48,229 nt of DNA, taken from assembly GCF_002877365.1 (NCBI RefSeq), contig NZ_MCWZ01000287.1:2595-50823 (forward strand), read 5' to 3'. The DNA comes from Vibrio sp. 10N.261.55.A7 (lineage in GTDB: Bacteria; Pseudomonadota; Gammaproteobacteria; Enterobacterales; Vibrionaceae). Position 1 is the stretch's first letter; the number at the start of each line of letters is the position of its first letter. Shown one piece after another: positions 27,257-38,624 of the stretch. The translations under genes were made by a program, and so were the position numbers. The notes beneath the pieces were generated by a model. That model did not search any database. It saw only the letters and a list, made by a program, of their open reading frames with translations, and was not told where the DNA came from.

Positions 27257-28102
27257 TTATTTGAAGCCTTTGACCTTTTTTATTAGATCATAGGCATTCT
27301 GAATCTCCTGCGATTTCTCTTTCGCAACGTTCATCATCTCTGGCGGCAGCCCTTTCGCCATTAGCTTGTCAGGGTGGTGCTCATTCATTAATTTGCGGTA
27401 CGCACGCTTAATTTCTTTAGATTCAGCCTTTTCACTGACATCCAGTACATCGTATGCAGCTGTAAGTTGATCAGCCTGGCTCTCTTGCTGCCACGAACCT
27501 GATTGACTGTGCCCATGGTGAGCTCCACCACCTTGCTGAAAGCGAAACGCGGCTTCTTGCATCCGCAGGCGCTGTTCAAGCTGAGCAGAAGAAAAACCTA
27601 GCCCTTTGGCTATTTTATGCAGGACGTTACGCTCGCTTGGATGAATCGATCCATCAGCAAACGCTGCTGATATCTGAAGCTCTAGAAAGAACTGCATTAA
27701 GTCAAAACGACCCGCTGCCGAAATCTTCACTCGCTCTAGAATACTATCAAGCGGAAAGTTAGATTCTTTCCCTTCTCGAAATGCATTCTGCGCGGCAACG
27801 CGTTGCTCACCATGAAGATTCATTCTCTCCATCATTGTGCTAGCAAGTTGGATTTCCTGAGCCGTTACTTGGCCTTTTGCCTTTGCAACATGTCCCATAA
27901 CCGCAAACGCGGCTTTAAAAAACTCGTCTTGACGTTCAGTTTGGCTTGGGCCCGAACCAAAAGCACCGTTTCTAAAACCCGCTTGATTTAATCGGCGTGC
28001 TTTGTCAAATTGGTGGCCGATAAATAAACCAAAGACCAATCCAAATGGCCCTCCAAACAGGAAGCCAAAAAAAGCGCCCAACATTTTGCCAAAAATATGC
28101 AT
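27257..28102 (-). CDS. djlA: Membrane-anchored DnaJ-like co-chaperone DjlA
   Basis: A 281-residue protein with one N-terminal membrane helix rich in Gly and Phe (about 6-30), a TerB-like helical domain (about 55-175), a Gly/His/Gln-rich linker and a C-terminal J domain. The J domain has the HPD motif in NEHHPDKLMAKG, needed to stimulate DnaK. It is divergent from lptD, the usual arrangement in enterics and vibrios. Confidence 0.95.
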   Translation of the reverse strand: MHIFGKMLGAFFGFLFGGPFGLVFGLFIGHQFDKARRLNQAGFRNGAFGSGPSQTERQDEFFKAAFAVMGHVAKAKGQVTAQEIQLASTMMERMNLHGEQRVAAQNAFREGKESNFPLDSILERVKISAAGRFDLMQFFLELQISAAFADGSIHPSERNVLHKIAKGLGFSSAQLEQRLRMQEAAFRFQQGGGAHHGHSQSGSWQQESQADQLTAAYDVLDVSEKAESKEIKRAYRKLMNEHHPDKLMAKGLPPEMMNVAKEKSQEIQNAYDLIKKVKGFK

Positions 28103-28246
28103 TATGTGCTCTCAATCTGTGAATTTTTCTACCACAAAGTGGTCTGATAGTGTCGTCAGCAGGAAATTCCTTTATGATAGAACCGTATTTTTACATTCGG
28201 TACTCATTCACCGGATAAATCAAGTTCAACAGGACAGTAAAACTCG

Positions 28247-30610
28247 ATGCCATTTTTTTCCCGCACTTTATTAGCCACTTCCATCAGTACCGCCTTGTTA
28301 GTGCCTCAGACTAATGCCGAAACGGTACAAAAAGATGACGTGCAAGAAATGCCTGCTTTCGGACAATGCCAAATATTAGACCCTATTGACCAATGCCTGG
28401 TCAATCGACCTGATGCAGAAAACCCAAATGAGCTCCCAATCGATGTGGAAGCCAATAGCCTAGAGGCTCTCAATAATGAGAAGTCCACCTATAAAGGCGA
28501 TGTCATCATCACGCAGGGCAAAAAACGCATGACCGCCGATGAGGTAACCCTTCATCAGCAAGACAATGTGGTTGTGGCGAAAGGCAATGTTCATTTTAGT
28601 GATGGTGAAATTAAAACCATTTCGGATCGCGCGACCAATGATCTTAATACGGATGAACTGACCGCGGAAAATACTCAGTATAACTTCCTTTGTGAACCAG
28701 GCCGTGGCGACGCGGTCTTTATGGCCAAAACAGGCAAGGCCGTGTACGAAATAGAAGATGGCAGCATAACTTCTTGCCCAGAAGGTAATAATGCTTGGCG
28801 TATGCGCGCGAGTAGCATCGACATTGATCAAAATAAAGATGAAGCGACATTTTATAACCCACGCTTTGAAATACAGAGTGTCCCCGTCTTTTATCTGCCC
28901 TATTTAACTGTACCTATTGGTGACACGCGAAAAACAGGGTTTCTTTACCCTACTGTGGGCTATGGTTCGAGTGATGGTTTTGAAATGGAGGTGCCTGTCT
29001 ATTGGAACCTCGCGCCAAACTACGACCTAGAAACAACATTCAAGTATATGCAAGAGCGTGGTACCCAGCTCAACAGTGAATTTCGTTACTTGTCGGATTT
29101 AGGCTTTGGAACAATAAAAACCGAATACCTACAAGATGATAAAAAGTACACTGATTACGGAGATCGTTGGGGCTTTCAATACGAACATGATGGTATTTTC
29201 CAAGAGGCTTGGAAGTTTGAAATAGACTACTCTAAAGTCAGTGATATTGCATACTTTAGTCATGTTGATTCAAGCATTGGTAATCGAGAAGACGGACAGC
29301 TTCTTCAAGAGGGGAAAGCTACTTATCGTAGTGAAGACTGGGATGCATCTGTACTTGTCCGAGATTTTCAAGTCCTAACCACCAGTGGTAATCTCCCTTA
29401 CCGATTGATGCCACAAGTTGAATTTAACTATTATGCGCCAGAGGTAATGAAGTACGTTGATTTTGATTTCATCAGCCATATTTCTCGATTTGAAACAGAC
29501 GCTGATGATATGCCTTCTGCTACTCGAACACATATTGAGCCAGGGATTACTATTCCGCTAGCCAACACCTGGGGAAGTTGGACTACAGAGGCGCGGCTTC
29601 TTGGTACCTATTATCAACAAGATCTAGATGATGTGTCGAACCCACTCCTCGAAGAGACAGTTTCTCGACTAATTCCAGAATTTCGCACTCATGCCGGCGT
29701 GGTGCTAGAGCGAGATACCGCGATTTTGGATAGCTACACGCAAACACTAGAGCCTCAGGTTCAATACTTGTATGTACCGAAACAAGATCAAACTGCGATA
29801 GGCGATTACGATACTACCTTGCTCCAAACCGATTACTATGGTCTATTTCGCAGCAGAAAATACAGTGGTGTCGATAAGATCGCAGCTGCAAACCAATTCA
29901 GTTATGGCGCGTCATCAAGATTTTTTGATGATGCCTATAAAGAAAGACTCAACATTTCCTTTGGGCAAATTTTTTATTTAGACAAAGAGACAAAAAATTC
30001 CTTAGTGAGTAATTCTGACAGTGAGCCTGAATCAACCAACTACTCTGCATGGGCCGTTGAGATGGACTTCAATTATGCCGATTACCTCTTCTATCATGGC
30101 GGTATTCAGTACGACATTGACTCCAGTGAGGTACAACTCGGGAATAGTACGCTTGAATATCGATTCAATGGTGGTTACATACAAACAAACTATCGTTACG
30201 TAACTAAAGAGTATCTAGAGGAAACCGTAGATTTCAGCGTAGATTCCATCACTAAAGATGGTATATCCCAAGCAGGCCTCTTAGGCGGTTATCAGATTAA
30301 TCGACACTGGAACACCAGTGCGCAATATTTTTACGACCTAACTACCGATCAAAACCTTGAGTGGCTAGCCACATTGCAATACCGCTCAGATTGCTGGTAT
30401 ATCGGCTTCACATACAGTAATAGAATCATCAGTTGGGACGGAGACTTTGTTACCAACCCTAACGCGGCACCTATTTACGAAAAAAACCTCGGTATTAACT
30501 TTGGTATCGTCGGGTTTGGGACCACCATCGGTTCAGACTCAAGTGCCGCTGGTGTTGCTAGTGCGGGTAATGCTCTCGGTTATGGCAGACCATTTTTCTT
30601 AAACAACTAA
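28247..30610 (+). CDS. lptD: LPS-assembly outer-membrane protein LptD
   Basis: A 787-residue protein that places LPS in the outer leaflet together with LptE. It has a signal peptide (about 1-24), an N-terminal OstA/jellyroll domain ([20 protein letters not shown]) and a large C-terminal barrel. Cysteines are at about 41, 50, 149, 177 and 716. E. coli has two adjacent cysteines at the C-terminal site, whereas only one is present here, so the disulfide pattern must differ. It is first in a six-gene operon. Confidence 0.96.
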   Translation: MPFFSRTLLATSISTALLVPQTNAETVQKDDVQEMPAFGQCQILDPIDQCLVNRPDAENPNELPIDVEANSLEALNNEKSTYKGDVIITQGKKRMTADEVTLHQQDNVVVAKGNVHFSDGEIKTISDRATNDLNTDELTAENTQYNFLCEPGRGDAVFMAKTGKAVYEIEDGSITSCPEGNNAWRMRASSIDIDQNKDEATFYNPRFEIQSVPVFYLPYLTVPIGDTRKTGFLYPTVGYGSSDGFEMEVPVYWNLAPNYDLETTFKYMQERGTQLNSEFRYLSDLGFGTIKTEYLQDDKKYTDYGDRWGFQYEHDGIFQEAWKFEIDYSKVSDIAYFSHVDSSIGNREDGQLLQEGKATYRSEDWDASVLVRDFQVLTTSGNLPYRLMPQVEFNYYAPEVMKYVDFDFISHISRFETDADDMPSATRTHIEPGITIPLANTWGSWTTEARLLGTYYQQDLDDVSNPLLEETVSRLIPEFRTHAGVVLERDTAILDSYTQTLEPQVQYLYVPKQDQTAIGDYDTTLLQTDYYGLFRSRKYSGVDKIAAANQFSYGASSRFFDDAYKERLNISFGQIFYLDKETKNSLVSNSDSEPESTNYSAWAVEMDFNYADYLFYHGGIQYDIDSSEVQLGNSTLEYRFNGGYIQTNYRYVTKEYLEETVDFSVDSITKDGISQAGLLGGYQINRHWNTSAQYFYDLTTDQNLEWLATLQYRSDCWYIGFTYSNRIISWDGDFVTNPNAAPIYEKNLGINFGIVGFGTTIGSDSSAAGVASAGNALGYGRPFFLNN

Positions 30611-30672
30611 TTATTTTTGAATACGGGTTAACGACGAATGACGTTATCCCATAATGACTTATAGGATTTCAA

Positions 30673-31968
30673 ATGAAACTGTGGAAACAGATCCTGCTTG
30701 GAAGTATCACAAGCTTATCGGTGACAGCTATCAGTGCGGAGCCAGTTGCACTGGACAAAATAGCAGTTATCGTAAACGAAGGCGTGGTGTTACAAAGCGA
30801 TCTCGATACTGCGTTTAAGACACTTCGAGCCAACGCAAAAGAGAGTGGTCAAGCCCTTCCGGATGAATCCGTTTTGCGTGAGCAAGTATTAGAAAAATTG
30901 ATTGTCGATACGATTCAACAACAAGAAGCTGAACGACTTGGGGTACGAATTGATGATAATCGCCTAAATCAAGCTATCGCAGATATTGCAAAAAATAACA
31001 AGCAGACGATCGAGCAACTGACGGCCGCTGTTGAGGCAGAAGGCCTAACATACGCCGCGTTTCGAGAGCAGGTACGTAAAGAAATCGCAGCCAGTGAAGC
31101 TCGCAATGCTTTAGTACGTCGTCGAATCAATATTCTTCCTGCTGAAGTAGAAAACCTTGCCGACATTTTGGCTCAAGAAACCAACGCATCGGTTCAGTAC
31201 AACATTAGCCATATTCAGTTACGCTTTAATGATGGGCAAGAGAAATCTGAAGTAGAAGAGTTGGCGAATGAGCTCGTACAAAAACTCGATGATGGTGAAA
31301 GTTTCGAGACCATGGCTTACACCTACTCCAAAGGACCAAAAGCTTTAGAGGGTGGTGACTGGGGTTGGATGCGTAAAGAAGAGATGCCAACCATCTTTGC
31401 TGATCAAATCAAACTCCAGAATAAAGGCAGCATTATTGGTCCATTTCGAAGTGGCATTGGCTTTCACATTCTCAAGATTGACGATGTGAAAGGGCTAGAA
31501 GTCGTCGCAGTAACAGAAGTCAACGCTCGCCATATCTTGATCAAACCAACCGTGATTTTAAGTGACGAAGGCGTTCAGCGAGATCTTCTGGAGATCACTC
31601 GCCAAGTGCTTAGCGGTGAAGCAACCTTTGGTGACCTTGCACAGCAATATAGTCAAGACCCAGGCTCTGCGGTCCAAGATGGGGAATTAGGCTATCAAAC
31701 TCCGGATCTTTACGTTCCTGAATTTAAACACCAGGTGGAAACTCTTGCTGTTGGGCAAATCAGTGAGCCATTTAAAACCGTTCATGGCTGGCACATCGTG
31801 GAAGTACTGGATCGTCGTGAAGTCGATAGAACAGATTCCGCATTGAAAAACCGTGCTTACGGCATTTTGTTCAATAGAAAGTTCAATGAAGAAGCCAGTG
31901 CATGGCTGCAAGAATTACGCGCGAGCGCCTTCGTAGAAATCATCGAGGAAGATCAAGATGACAATTAA
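30673..31968 (+). CDS. surA: Periplasmic chaperone and peptidyl-prolyl isomerase SurA
   Basis: A 431-residue exported protein with a signal peptide (about 1-22, ending ISAEP). An N-terminal chaperone domain ([24 protein letters not shown] start) is followed by two parvulin domains. The first contains [11 protein letters not shown] and the second contains [17 protein letters not shown] with [15 protein letters not shown]. It delivers outer-membrane proteins such as LptD to the Bam complex. It is 62 bp after lptD and overlaps pdxA by 11 bp. Confidence 0.96.
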   Translation: MKLWKQILLGSITSLSVTAISAEPVALDKIAVIVNEGVVLQSDLDTAFKTLRANAKESGQALPDESVLREQVLEKLIVDTIQQQEAERLGVRIDDNRLNQAIADIAKNNKQTIEQLTAAVEAEGLTYAAFREQVRKEIAASEARNALVRRRINILPAEVENLADILAQETNASVQYNISHIQLRFNDGQEKSEVEELANELVQKLDDGESFETMAYTYSKGPKALEGGDWGWMRKEEMPTIFADQIKLQNKGSIIGPFRSGIGFHILKIDDVKGLEVVAVTEVNARHILIKPTVILSDEGVQRDLLEITRQVLSGEATFGDLAQQYSQDPGSAVQDGELGYQTPDLYVPEFKHQVETLAVGQISEPFKTVHGWHIVEVLDRREVDRTDSALKNRAYGILFNRKFNEEASAWLQELRASAFVEIIEEDQDDN

Positions 31969-32950
31969 GCGCATCGTGGTCACCGCAGGTGAACCTGCTG
32001 GAATAGGCCCCGATCTCGTTTTAGCTCTATCTCAAGAGAATTGGAGTCATCAAATTGTTGTTTGCGCAGATAAGCACTTGATAAAACAACGCGCAGAACA
32101 GTTAAACATCGATGTGGATATTATTGACTATCAAGAGTCTCTCGATATCACTCCACAGCAATCGGGGTCACTGGTCATTGATCACATCGCTCTTGATGCT
32201 CCGTGTGAAGTCGGCAACCTTGACGAAGCTAATGGCCATTATGTATTAAAAACATTAGAAAGAGCCGCATTAGGCTGTATGAATAATGAATTTGATGCTA
32301 TTGTCACCGGCCCTGTTCACAAGGGGGTGATCAATCGAGCTGGTGTTGCTTTTAGTGGCCACACTGAGTTCTTCGCTGAGAAATCGAATACACCACTGGT
32401 TGTTATGATGCTTGCGACAGAAGGATTAAGAGTGGCTCTAGTGACCACACATATTCCTTTGGCTTATGTTTCACAAGCCGTCACCGAAGAAAGATTGACA
32501 AAAATTGTACACATCCTTCACCAAGATCTAGTGACCAAGTTTGCTATTGAAAACCCATCTATCTATGTGTGTGGTTTAAATCCACATGCGGGTGAAGATG
32601 GTTGCTTAGGCCGAGAAGAGATTGACACAATCTCACCGACACTAGAAAAAATTCGCCAAGAAGATGGTATTAATTTAATTGGTCCTCTACCGGCCGATAC
32701 CATTTTCAATGAGAAGTACTTACAAGAAGCTGATGCAGTATTAGGAATGTATCATGATCAAGTCCTACCCGTATTGAAATACAAAGGATTTGGTCGTTCC
32801 GTAAACATTACTCTTGGTCTACCCTTTATAAGAACATCGGTCGACCATGGTACCGCACTCGATCTTGCCGGGACTGGCAATGCGGACACAGGAAGCTTTA
32901 AAACAGCACTGGCTCACGCGATTGAATTGGTAGATAAACAACCTAATTAA
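31958..32950 (+). CDS. pdxA: 4-hydroxythreonine-4-phosphate dehydrogenase PdxA
   Basis: A 330-residue NAD-dependent dehydrogenase of vitamin B6 synthesis. The N-terminal [13 protein letters not shown], the middle [10 protein letters not shown] and the metal/substrate motifs [10 protein letters not shown] and [12 protein letters not shown] are all present. The start codon lies inside the last codons of surA (11-bp overlap), so translation is coupled. The next gene, rsmA, starts 29 bp after the stop. Confidence 0.97.
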   Translation: MTIKRIVVTAGEPAGIGPDLVLALSQENWSHQIVVCADKHLIKQRAEQLNIDVDIIDYQESLDITPQQSGSLVIDHIALDAPCEVGNLDEANGHYVLKTLERAALGCMNNEFDAIVTGPVHKGVINRAGVAFSGHTEFFAEKSNTPLVVMMLATEGLRVALVTTHIPLAYVSQAVTEERLTKIVHILHQDLVTKFAIENPSIYVCGLNPHAGEDGCLGREEIDTISPTLEKIRQEDGINLIGPLPADTIFNEKYLQEADAVLGMYHDQVLPVLKYKGFGRSVNITLGLPFIRTSVDHGTALDLAGTGNADTGSFKTALAHAIELVDKQPN

Positions 32951-32978
32951 TGCGATAAGCACGAAACTTGAGAAAAAT

Positions 32979-33782
32979 ATGAGAAATGATGTCCACTTAG
33001 GGCACAAAGCGCGTAAACGTTTTGGTCAAAACTTCCTAAATGATCCGTATATTATTGACGGTATTGTCTCTGGAATTAACCCTCTTCCGGGTCAAAATCT
33101 GGTTGAAATCGGCCCAGGGCTTGGGGCGATTACTGAGCCTGTAGGCAAACTCGTCGATAAGTTCACTGTCATTGAGCTTGATAGAGATCTTGCTGAGCGT
33201 CTGCGTAACCATCCAGACCTTGCAGACAAGTTGACGATTCACGAAGGCGATGCAATGAAGTTCGACTTCGAGCAACTGGTTAAACCAAACAATAAGTTAC
33301 GTATTTTTGGTAACCTGCCTTACAACATCTCGACGCCTTTGATGTTCCATCTATTTGAGTTCCATAAAGACATTCAAGATATGCACTTTATGCTGCAAAA
33401 AGAAGTGGTCAATCGTCTCGCAGCAGGCCCTGGCAGCAAAGCCTATGGTCGATTAACGGTCATGGCACAGTATTACTGTAAAGTAACGCCGGTTCTTGAA
33501 GTTCCGCCAACCGCTTTTGTTCCACCACCAAAGGTCGACTCTGCGGTCGTCCGTTTGATGCCATATGAAGAGCTGCCATACCCGGCTACGAATCTAAAAT
33601 GGTTAGATCGTGTTTGTCGTGAAGGCTTTAACCAACGTCGTAAGACAGTGCGAAATTGTTATAAAAGCCTCATTAGCAAAGAGCAATTGGAAGAGCTTGG
33701 TGTTAATCCAGGAATGCGACCTGAGAATCTAACGCTTGAGCAATTTGTCGATATGGCAAATTGGCTAGACGCGAACCACTAG
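32979..33782 (+). CDS. rsmA: 16S rRNA dimethyladenosine transferase RsmA (KsgA)
   Basis: A 267-residue SAM-dependent enzyme that dimethylates two adjacent adenines near the 3' end of 16S r[18 protein letters not shown] is the typical N-terminus, [12 protein letters not shown] the SAM-binding motif I, and [10 protein letters not shown] the catalytic NLPY motif. [15 protein letters not shown] lies in the C-terminal domain. It is in the lptD operon, followed by a strong hairpin and then apaG. Confidence 0.97.
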   Translation: MRNDVHLGHKARKRFGQNFLNDPYIIDGIVSGINPLPGQNLVEIGPGLGAITEPVGKLVDKFTVIELDRDLAERLRNHPDLADKLTIHEGDAMKFDFEQLVKPNNKLRIFGNLPYNISTPLMFHLFEFHKDIQDMHFMLQKEVVNRLAAGPGSKAYGRLTVMAQYYCKVTPVLEVPPTAFVPPPKVDSAVVRLMPYEELPYPATNLKWLDRVCREGFNQRRKTVRNCYKSLISKEQLEELGVNPGMRPENLTLEQFVDMANWLDANH

Positions 33783-33791
33783 ACTTCTTTA

Positions 33792-33829
33792 TTCAGCCCT
33801 TATATCTTGTTCAAGAAATAAGGGCTGAA
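33792..33829 (+). promoter_or_regulatory. Long hairpin between rsmA and apaG
   Basis: TTCAGCCCTTAT pairs with ATAAGGGCTGAA, then after an A-A mismatch TCTTG pairs with CAAGA around a 2-nt loop. The structure has 17 pairs and lacks a real T-run (ACTTTATG follows). It is more likely a processing or partial-attenuation site than a full terminator. Confidence 0.65.
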
Positions 33830-33862
33830 CTTTATGAAAGCCACGACTGATCGGGAGTGATC

Positions 33863-34243
33863 ATGCTTGAGCCTATTCCAGAAATCCAAATACAAGTCCA
33901 AACTAAGTATGTAGAAGAGCAGTCAACGCCTGACGACAACCACTACATTTTTGCCTACCTCATTACCATCAAAAACCTCAGTGAAGATACCGTTCAGTTA
34001 ATCAGTCGCCGCTGGCTAATCACCGATGCAGATGGAAAACAAATGTCGATTGAGGGAGAGGGAGTGGTTGGACAACAGCCTCATATCGAGAGTAATAAAG
34101 AGTACAGCTACACCAGTGCTACCGCCATTGAAACCCCTATCGGTGTAATGCAAGGGCAGTATATTTTCCATGATCATGACGGCACTGAATTTACCACTGA
34201 GATAACCCCATTTCGGCTTGCTATTCCAAATATCCTCAACTAA
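33863..34243 (+). CDS. apaG: ApaG family protein
   Basis: A 126-residue beta-sandwich protein (DUF525/ApaG fold). The N-terminal [14 protein letters not shown], the central [15 protein letters not shown] and the region [11 protein letters not shown] are typical. Biochemical function is unproven in bacteria; the fold also occurs in F-box and Polymerase delta-interacting proteins. The frame includes a GTG two codons earlier, but the ATG at 33863 with GGGAG upstream fits better. It leads apaH by 9 bp. Confidence 0.93.
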   Translation: MLEPIPEIQIQVQTKYVEEQSTPDDNHYIFAYLITIKNLSEDTVQLISRRWLITDADGKQMSIEGEGVVGQQPHIESNKEYSYTSATAIETPIGVMQGQYIFHDHDGTEFTTEITPFRLAIPNILN

Positions 34244-34252
34244 GGAACACTC

Positions 34253-35071
34253 TTGTCTACGTATATTGTTGGTGACATACAAGGCTGCTTAGATGAGCTT
34301 CAATGCCTACTAAAACAAGCTCAATTTGATCCTAAAATGGATCAGTTATGGATTACCGGTGACTTAGTTGCACGGGGCCCCAAATCATTAGAAACCTTAC
34401 GATTTATAAAAGGATTAGGATCTGCTGCGCAAATTATACTGGGCAATCACGATCTGCATCTGCTTGGGGTATCACTTGGTATCCATAAAGTAAAAAGCAA
34501 AGATAAAACAGCGCCTATTTTCTCAGCCCCTGACAAAGACGAACTGCTCACGTGGTTGAGGCACCAGCCACTGCTCGCTGAACACCCTGATTTCGTCATG
34601 ACACATGCAGGAATTTCACCTCAGTGGAGCTTAAAGCAAGCACGCAAGGCTGCTGAAGAGATTGAACTCATTCTAAAAAGTGATCAATGGGCATGGCTAA
34701 TCGAAAACATGTACAGCAACAGTCCAACCTTATGGAAGAAAAGTCTAAAAGGTATTGAACGCTATCGCTACAGCATCAATGCGCTCACTAGAATGCGATA
34801 CTGCTTTGAAGATTCAAGTTTAGACATGGCTTGTAAACTACCACCCAGCAAACTTGATACTCAATCAAGTCACGGGCTCATCCCATGGTTTAAAGCACCA
34901 TTGAGAAAAAAACTCACTAAAACAGTGATCTTTGGTCACTGGGCAGCACTTCAAGGCTATGACAAAGAAGATGTGATTGGGCTCGACACCGGATGTGTTT
35001 GGGGGGGAAGCTTAACCATGCTGCGCTGGGAAGATAAGCAGTATTTCAGTCAAGACTCACTAACCGCGTAA
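34253..35071 (+). CDS. apaH: Diadenosine tetraphosphatase, symmetrical, ApaH
   Basis: A 272-residue metallophosphatase that splits Ap4A into two ADP. The motifs VGDIQGCLDEL, TGDLVARGP, LGNHDLHLL and MTHAGISPQW are the PPP-family metal-ligand blocks. The start is TTG, preceded by TAAGGA, and the protein aligns with E. coli ApaH from this residue, so a TTG start is likely real and may lower expression. It is last in the lptD operon, convergent with folA. Confidence 0.95.
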   Translation: MSTYIVGDIQGCLDELQCLLKQAQFDPKMDQLWITGDLVARGPKSLETLRFIKGLGSAAQIILGNHDLHLLGVSLGIHKVKSKDKTAPIFSAPDKDELLTWLRHQPLLAEHPDFVMTHAGISPQWSLKQARKAAEEIELILKSDQWAWLIENMYSNSPTLWKKSLKGIERYRYSINALTRMRYCFEDSSLDMACKLPPSKLDTQSSHGLIPWFKAPLRKKLTKTVIFGHWAALQGYDKEDVIGLDTGCVWGGSLTMLRWEDKQYFSQDSLTA

Positions 35072-35073
35072 TC

Positions 35074-35118
35074 TGAGCAACCACGACGAGTGATTGCTCA
35101 ACTGACACGACTCGTCGT
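35074..35118. repeat. Interleaved inverted repeats between apaH and folA
   Basis: TGAGCAA (35074-35080) pairs with TTGCTCA (35094-35100), while ACGACGAGT (35083-35091) pairs with ACTCGTCGT (35110-35118). Both arms are perfect and interleaved, which is an H-type pseudoknot topology. There is no T-run, so it is not a standard terminator for either gene. Confidence 0.75.
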
Positions 35119-35124
35119 CCAGGC

Positions 35125-35604
35125 TCATCGCTCTAAAATAGTAAATCTTAGGTTATAAGCATTTTTCTCATCCGCCGGATATTTCTCTGAGTAAGTCTCC
35201 GTAAATTCATCGCCCCAACTAGGGAATTGAGTATCCCCATCAATGTCGGCTTCAATATGAGTCACATACAACTTATTTGCTATCGGTAAACACGCCTTAT
35301 AGATAGCGCCACCCCCAATGATCATGACCTCTTCAACATCTCCAGATACTTTTATAGCCTCCTCAATGGAAGTGACGGTTGTCACACCTTCAATGGAAAG
35401 GTTCTCATCTCGGCTAATAACAATGTTTAAACGGCCAGGTAATGGACGACCTATAGAATCATACGTTTTTCTACCCATGACGACAGGCTTACCCATGGTG
35501 CAGCGTTTAAACCATGAAAAATCGGCTGGCAAGTGCCACGGCATTTGATTGTCTTTACCAATAATACGATTGTCTGCCATCGCGGCAACCATGCTGATGA
35601 TCAT
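35125..35604 (-). CDS. folA: Dihydrofolate reductase
   Basis: A 159-residue NADPH-dependent enzyme that makes tetrahydrofolate and is the target of trimethoprim. MIISMVAAMADNRIIGKDN and LPADFSWFKRCTMGKPVVMG carry the expected substrate residues, including the active-site Asp in PADF. The length equals E. coli FolA, and it does not look like an acquired dfr gene. It runs opposite to apaH; the interleaved repeats lie past its stop. Confidence 0.96.
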   Translation of the reverse strand: MIISMVAAMADNRIIGKDNQMPWHLPADFSWFKRCTMGKPVVMGRKTYDSIGRPLPGRLNIVISRDENLSIEGVTTVTSIEEAIKVSGDVEEVMIIGGGAIYKACLPIANKLYVTHIEADIDGDTQFPSWGDEFTETYSEKYPADEKNAYNLRFTILER

Positions 35605-35624
35605 TTTTTATCCTAGTTTCAATT

Positions 35625-36092
35625 CTATACTATGGGTTTACGGCGGTAGAATAACAGTCCCGGCATTGCTAATCCAATCGCAAGCCCAGAGATGATAAAC
35701 ATCGATTTCAAAAAGTTACTAAACAGCACTGCCATCAGTTCCGCCGAATAACCCAGCTGATTCATTTCAACCATGGCAATCATCGCTTTAAAAGCGAAAA
35801 CGCCCGGCACCATGGGGATCATCGCTGCCACGGTAAAGACTTTAGGGTGAGCTAAAAATCGGTGCGACCATCGAACACCTATCATGCCAACACTCGTTGC
35901 AGCAAAAAACGTCGCCCACTCTATTGGAATACCAAAGTGCATCATTAAATAACGTGAACCATGGCCAATAGCCCCACCCAATGCGCAATAGACAAGCGCT
36001 TTTTGAGGAACATTAAACACAAGGGCAAACCCGACAGCAGGAATAGCAGAAAAAGCCATATCGTGCACAAGACCCAGGAGAAGATCAATCAT
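35625..36092 (-). CDS. ThrE-type exporter subunit, YjjB-like
   Basis: A 155-residue membrane protein with four to five hydrophobic segments, matching the small half of a split threonine/serine exporter (DUF3815). The ATG at 36092 overlaps the stop of the upstream gene in an ATGA junction, which sets the start even though the frame is open further upstream. Together with the YjjP-like protein it should form one transporter. In E. coli the YjjP-YjjB pair has been linked to succinate export; the substrate here is unknown. Confidence 0.88.
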   Translation of the reverse strand: MIDLLLGLVHDMAFSAIPAVGFALVFNVPQKALVYCALGGAIGHGSRYLMMHFGIPIEWATFFAATSVGMIGVRWSHRFLAHPKVFTVAAMIPMVPGVFAFKAMIAMVEMNQLGYSAELMAVLFSNFLKSMFIISGLAIGLAMPGLLFYRRKPIV

Positions 36093-36856
36093 ACTCCCCA
36101 CCCCCAAACATTCATTAAGTTCATAGCACCAACAATACCTAAGCACGTTGATAGCGTCAGTAAGCTCGCCATGACAAATCGAGCAATTCCCATGTTGATG
36201 TAACCTTTGAGCATATCTGCGACAGAGTTAATGAGAGGAAAGCCAGGAACGAGCATTAACACAGATGACGCCATCACGATGGTGGGTTGATTACCAATGG
36301 AAAAGATCACGGCTTGTGCAGATACGATCGTTGTGACGAACGCCGTCACTGAAAAATTGACCATAGGATTAAAGTGGCGATGACCAAACTCTTGACGAAC
36401 GATCATCCCTATAGAAGAGACGATGAACGTCATAAGAAAGACATTGAAATCACCGCCAGCAAGGCGACTAAAAGAAGCGCAAGATAGGCCAATCATAAAC
36501 ACGACTAACCAGCGATTATAGCGTTCAGGCGTTATTTTGTTTAGTTTCTGCTGTGCAAGGCGACTATCTAAAATACCTTTTTCGAGCATTATGCAAATTC
36601 GTTGAATCTGTGTAATAACACGCATGTTGATACCACGGTCAGGGCTGTGCCTAGCGGTCGTTATACAGTGATCCTGATAAACCGTAGTCACAACTAAAGA
36701 ACTCGCGGATAAAGAAACCTCTACTTCATCTAATCCACATGCGATACCAATACGGTGAGTAATACTTCCAACCAGCGTACTTTCAGCCCCATGGGCCAGC
36801 AACATTTGCCCAGCTTGAGCAATAAATCTAGAGATTGCTCTTTGATTCAATTCCAT
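36089..36856 (-). CDS. ThrE-type exporter subunit, YjjP-like
   Basis: A 255-residue protein of the DUF1212/ThrE family. The soluble N-terminal part (about 1-110) includes AGQMLLAHGAESTLVGSITHR, and about five membrane helices follow. The open frame starts at a TTG eight codons earlier, but the ATG at 36856 has AGGAAAGG at the right distance. It forms a translationally coupled pair with the YjjB-like gene. Confidence 0.88.
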   Translation of the reverse strand: MELNQRAISRFIAQAGQMLLAHGAESTLVGSITHRIGIACGLDEVEVSLSASSLVVTTVYQDHCITTARHSPDRGINMRVITQIQRICIMLEKGILDSRLAQQKLNKITPERYNRWLVVFMIGLSCASFSRLAGGDFNVFLMTFIVSSIGMIVRQEFGHRHFNPMVNFSVTAFVTTIVSAQAVIFSIGNQPTIVMASSVLMLVPGFPLINSVADMLKGYINMGIARFVMASLLTLSTCLGIVGAMNLMNVWGWGV

Positions 36857-36924
36857 GAGCCCTTTCCTGCTTCCTTTCAAAAATTTATAGTGCCAAATTT
36901 ATCGTTGCGACAAAATGATATAGA

Positions 36925-36962
36925 CAATAAAAAACCGTAAAGCCTTTCGACTTTACGGTTTC
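36925..36962 (-). terminator. Terminator of obgE
   Basis: AAACCGTAAAG pairs exactly with CTTTACGGTTT around an 8-nt loop, and the minus strand continues TTTTATTG. It lies about 40 bp after the obgE stop codon. Confidence 0.9.
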
Positions 36963-37000
36963 AATGATTGCAGATTTGTTCAACTAACTGTCAAGATGAC

Positions 37001-38188
<1,188 letters not shown>

Positions 38189-38207
38189 TCATGCACGTGG
38201 GAAATCA

Positions 38208-38271
38208 CTACTAGTCTAGTAGACGTTAGACCATAAATCCCAGTGACCTAGGGTTTGTGGTATAGCGTCTA
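38208..38271 (-). promoter_or_regulatory. Palindrome and nested hairpin upstream of obgE
   Basis: CTACTAG-T-CTAGTAG (38208-38222) is a perfect palindrome 32 bp upstream of the obgE start. Next to it TAGACG (38220-38225) pairs with CGTCTA (38266-38271), enclosing CCATAAATCCC/GGGTTTGTGG. It lies after the rpmA terminator, so it may belong to the 5' leader or operator of obgE. Confidence 0.5.
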
Positions 38272-38273
38272 TA

Positions 38274-38306
38274 AATAAAAAACCCCGCCAAATCGGCAGG
38301 GCTTTT
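38274..38306 (-). terminator. Terminator of rplU-rpmA
   Basis: On the minus strand AAGCCCTGCCG-ATT-TGGCGGGGTTTTTT. It is a GC-rich stem with a T-run, about 40 bp after the rpmA stop. Confidence 0.88.
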
Positions 38307-38347
38307 GAATTCAGCTTAAAAGCTAAGGATAACTAAGCCAGGCTTAA

Positions 38348-38605
38348 TTACTCGCTTTCGATGCTAACAAATTTACGGTTTTTAGGACCTTTCACTGCAA
38401 ATTTCACTTTACCTTCAGTAAGAGCGAAAAGAGTGTGGTCTTTACCGATACCAACGTTAGTGCCAGCGTGGAATTTAGTACCACGTTGACGAACGATGAT
38501 GTTACCTGCAAGAACAGATTCACCACCGAAACGCTTAACACCAAGACGTTTGCTTTCTGAATCGCGGCCGTTATTAGTAGAACCACCAGCTTTTTTATGT
38601 GCCAT
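38348..38605 (-). CDS. rpmA: 50S ribosomal protein L27
   Basis: An 85-residue ribosomal protein whose N-terminal tail reaches the peptidyl-transferase centre. [19 protein letters not shown] is the typical start, followed by [21 protein letters not shown]. It has no extra cleaved N-terminal peptide of the Firmicutes type. It follows rplU by 19 bp in the same operon. Confidence 0.98.
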   Translation of the reverse strand: MAHKKAGGSTNNGRDSESKRLGVKRFGGESVLAGNIIVRQRGTKFHAGTNVGIGKDHTLFALTEGKVKFAVKGPKNRKFVSIESE

Positions 38606-38624
38606 TGTTAAACTCTCCTAATAC

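Noticed and set aside
28103..28246. Sigma-E promoter for lptD (GGAAATT near 28162)
   Set aside because: The -35-like element is imperfect and no matching -10 lies at the right spacing, so I could not support it from sequence alone.
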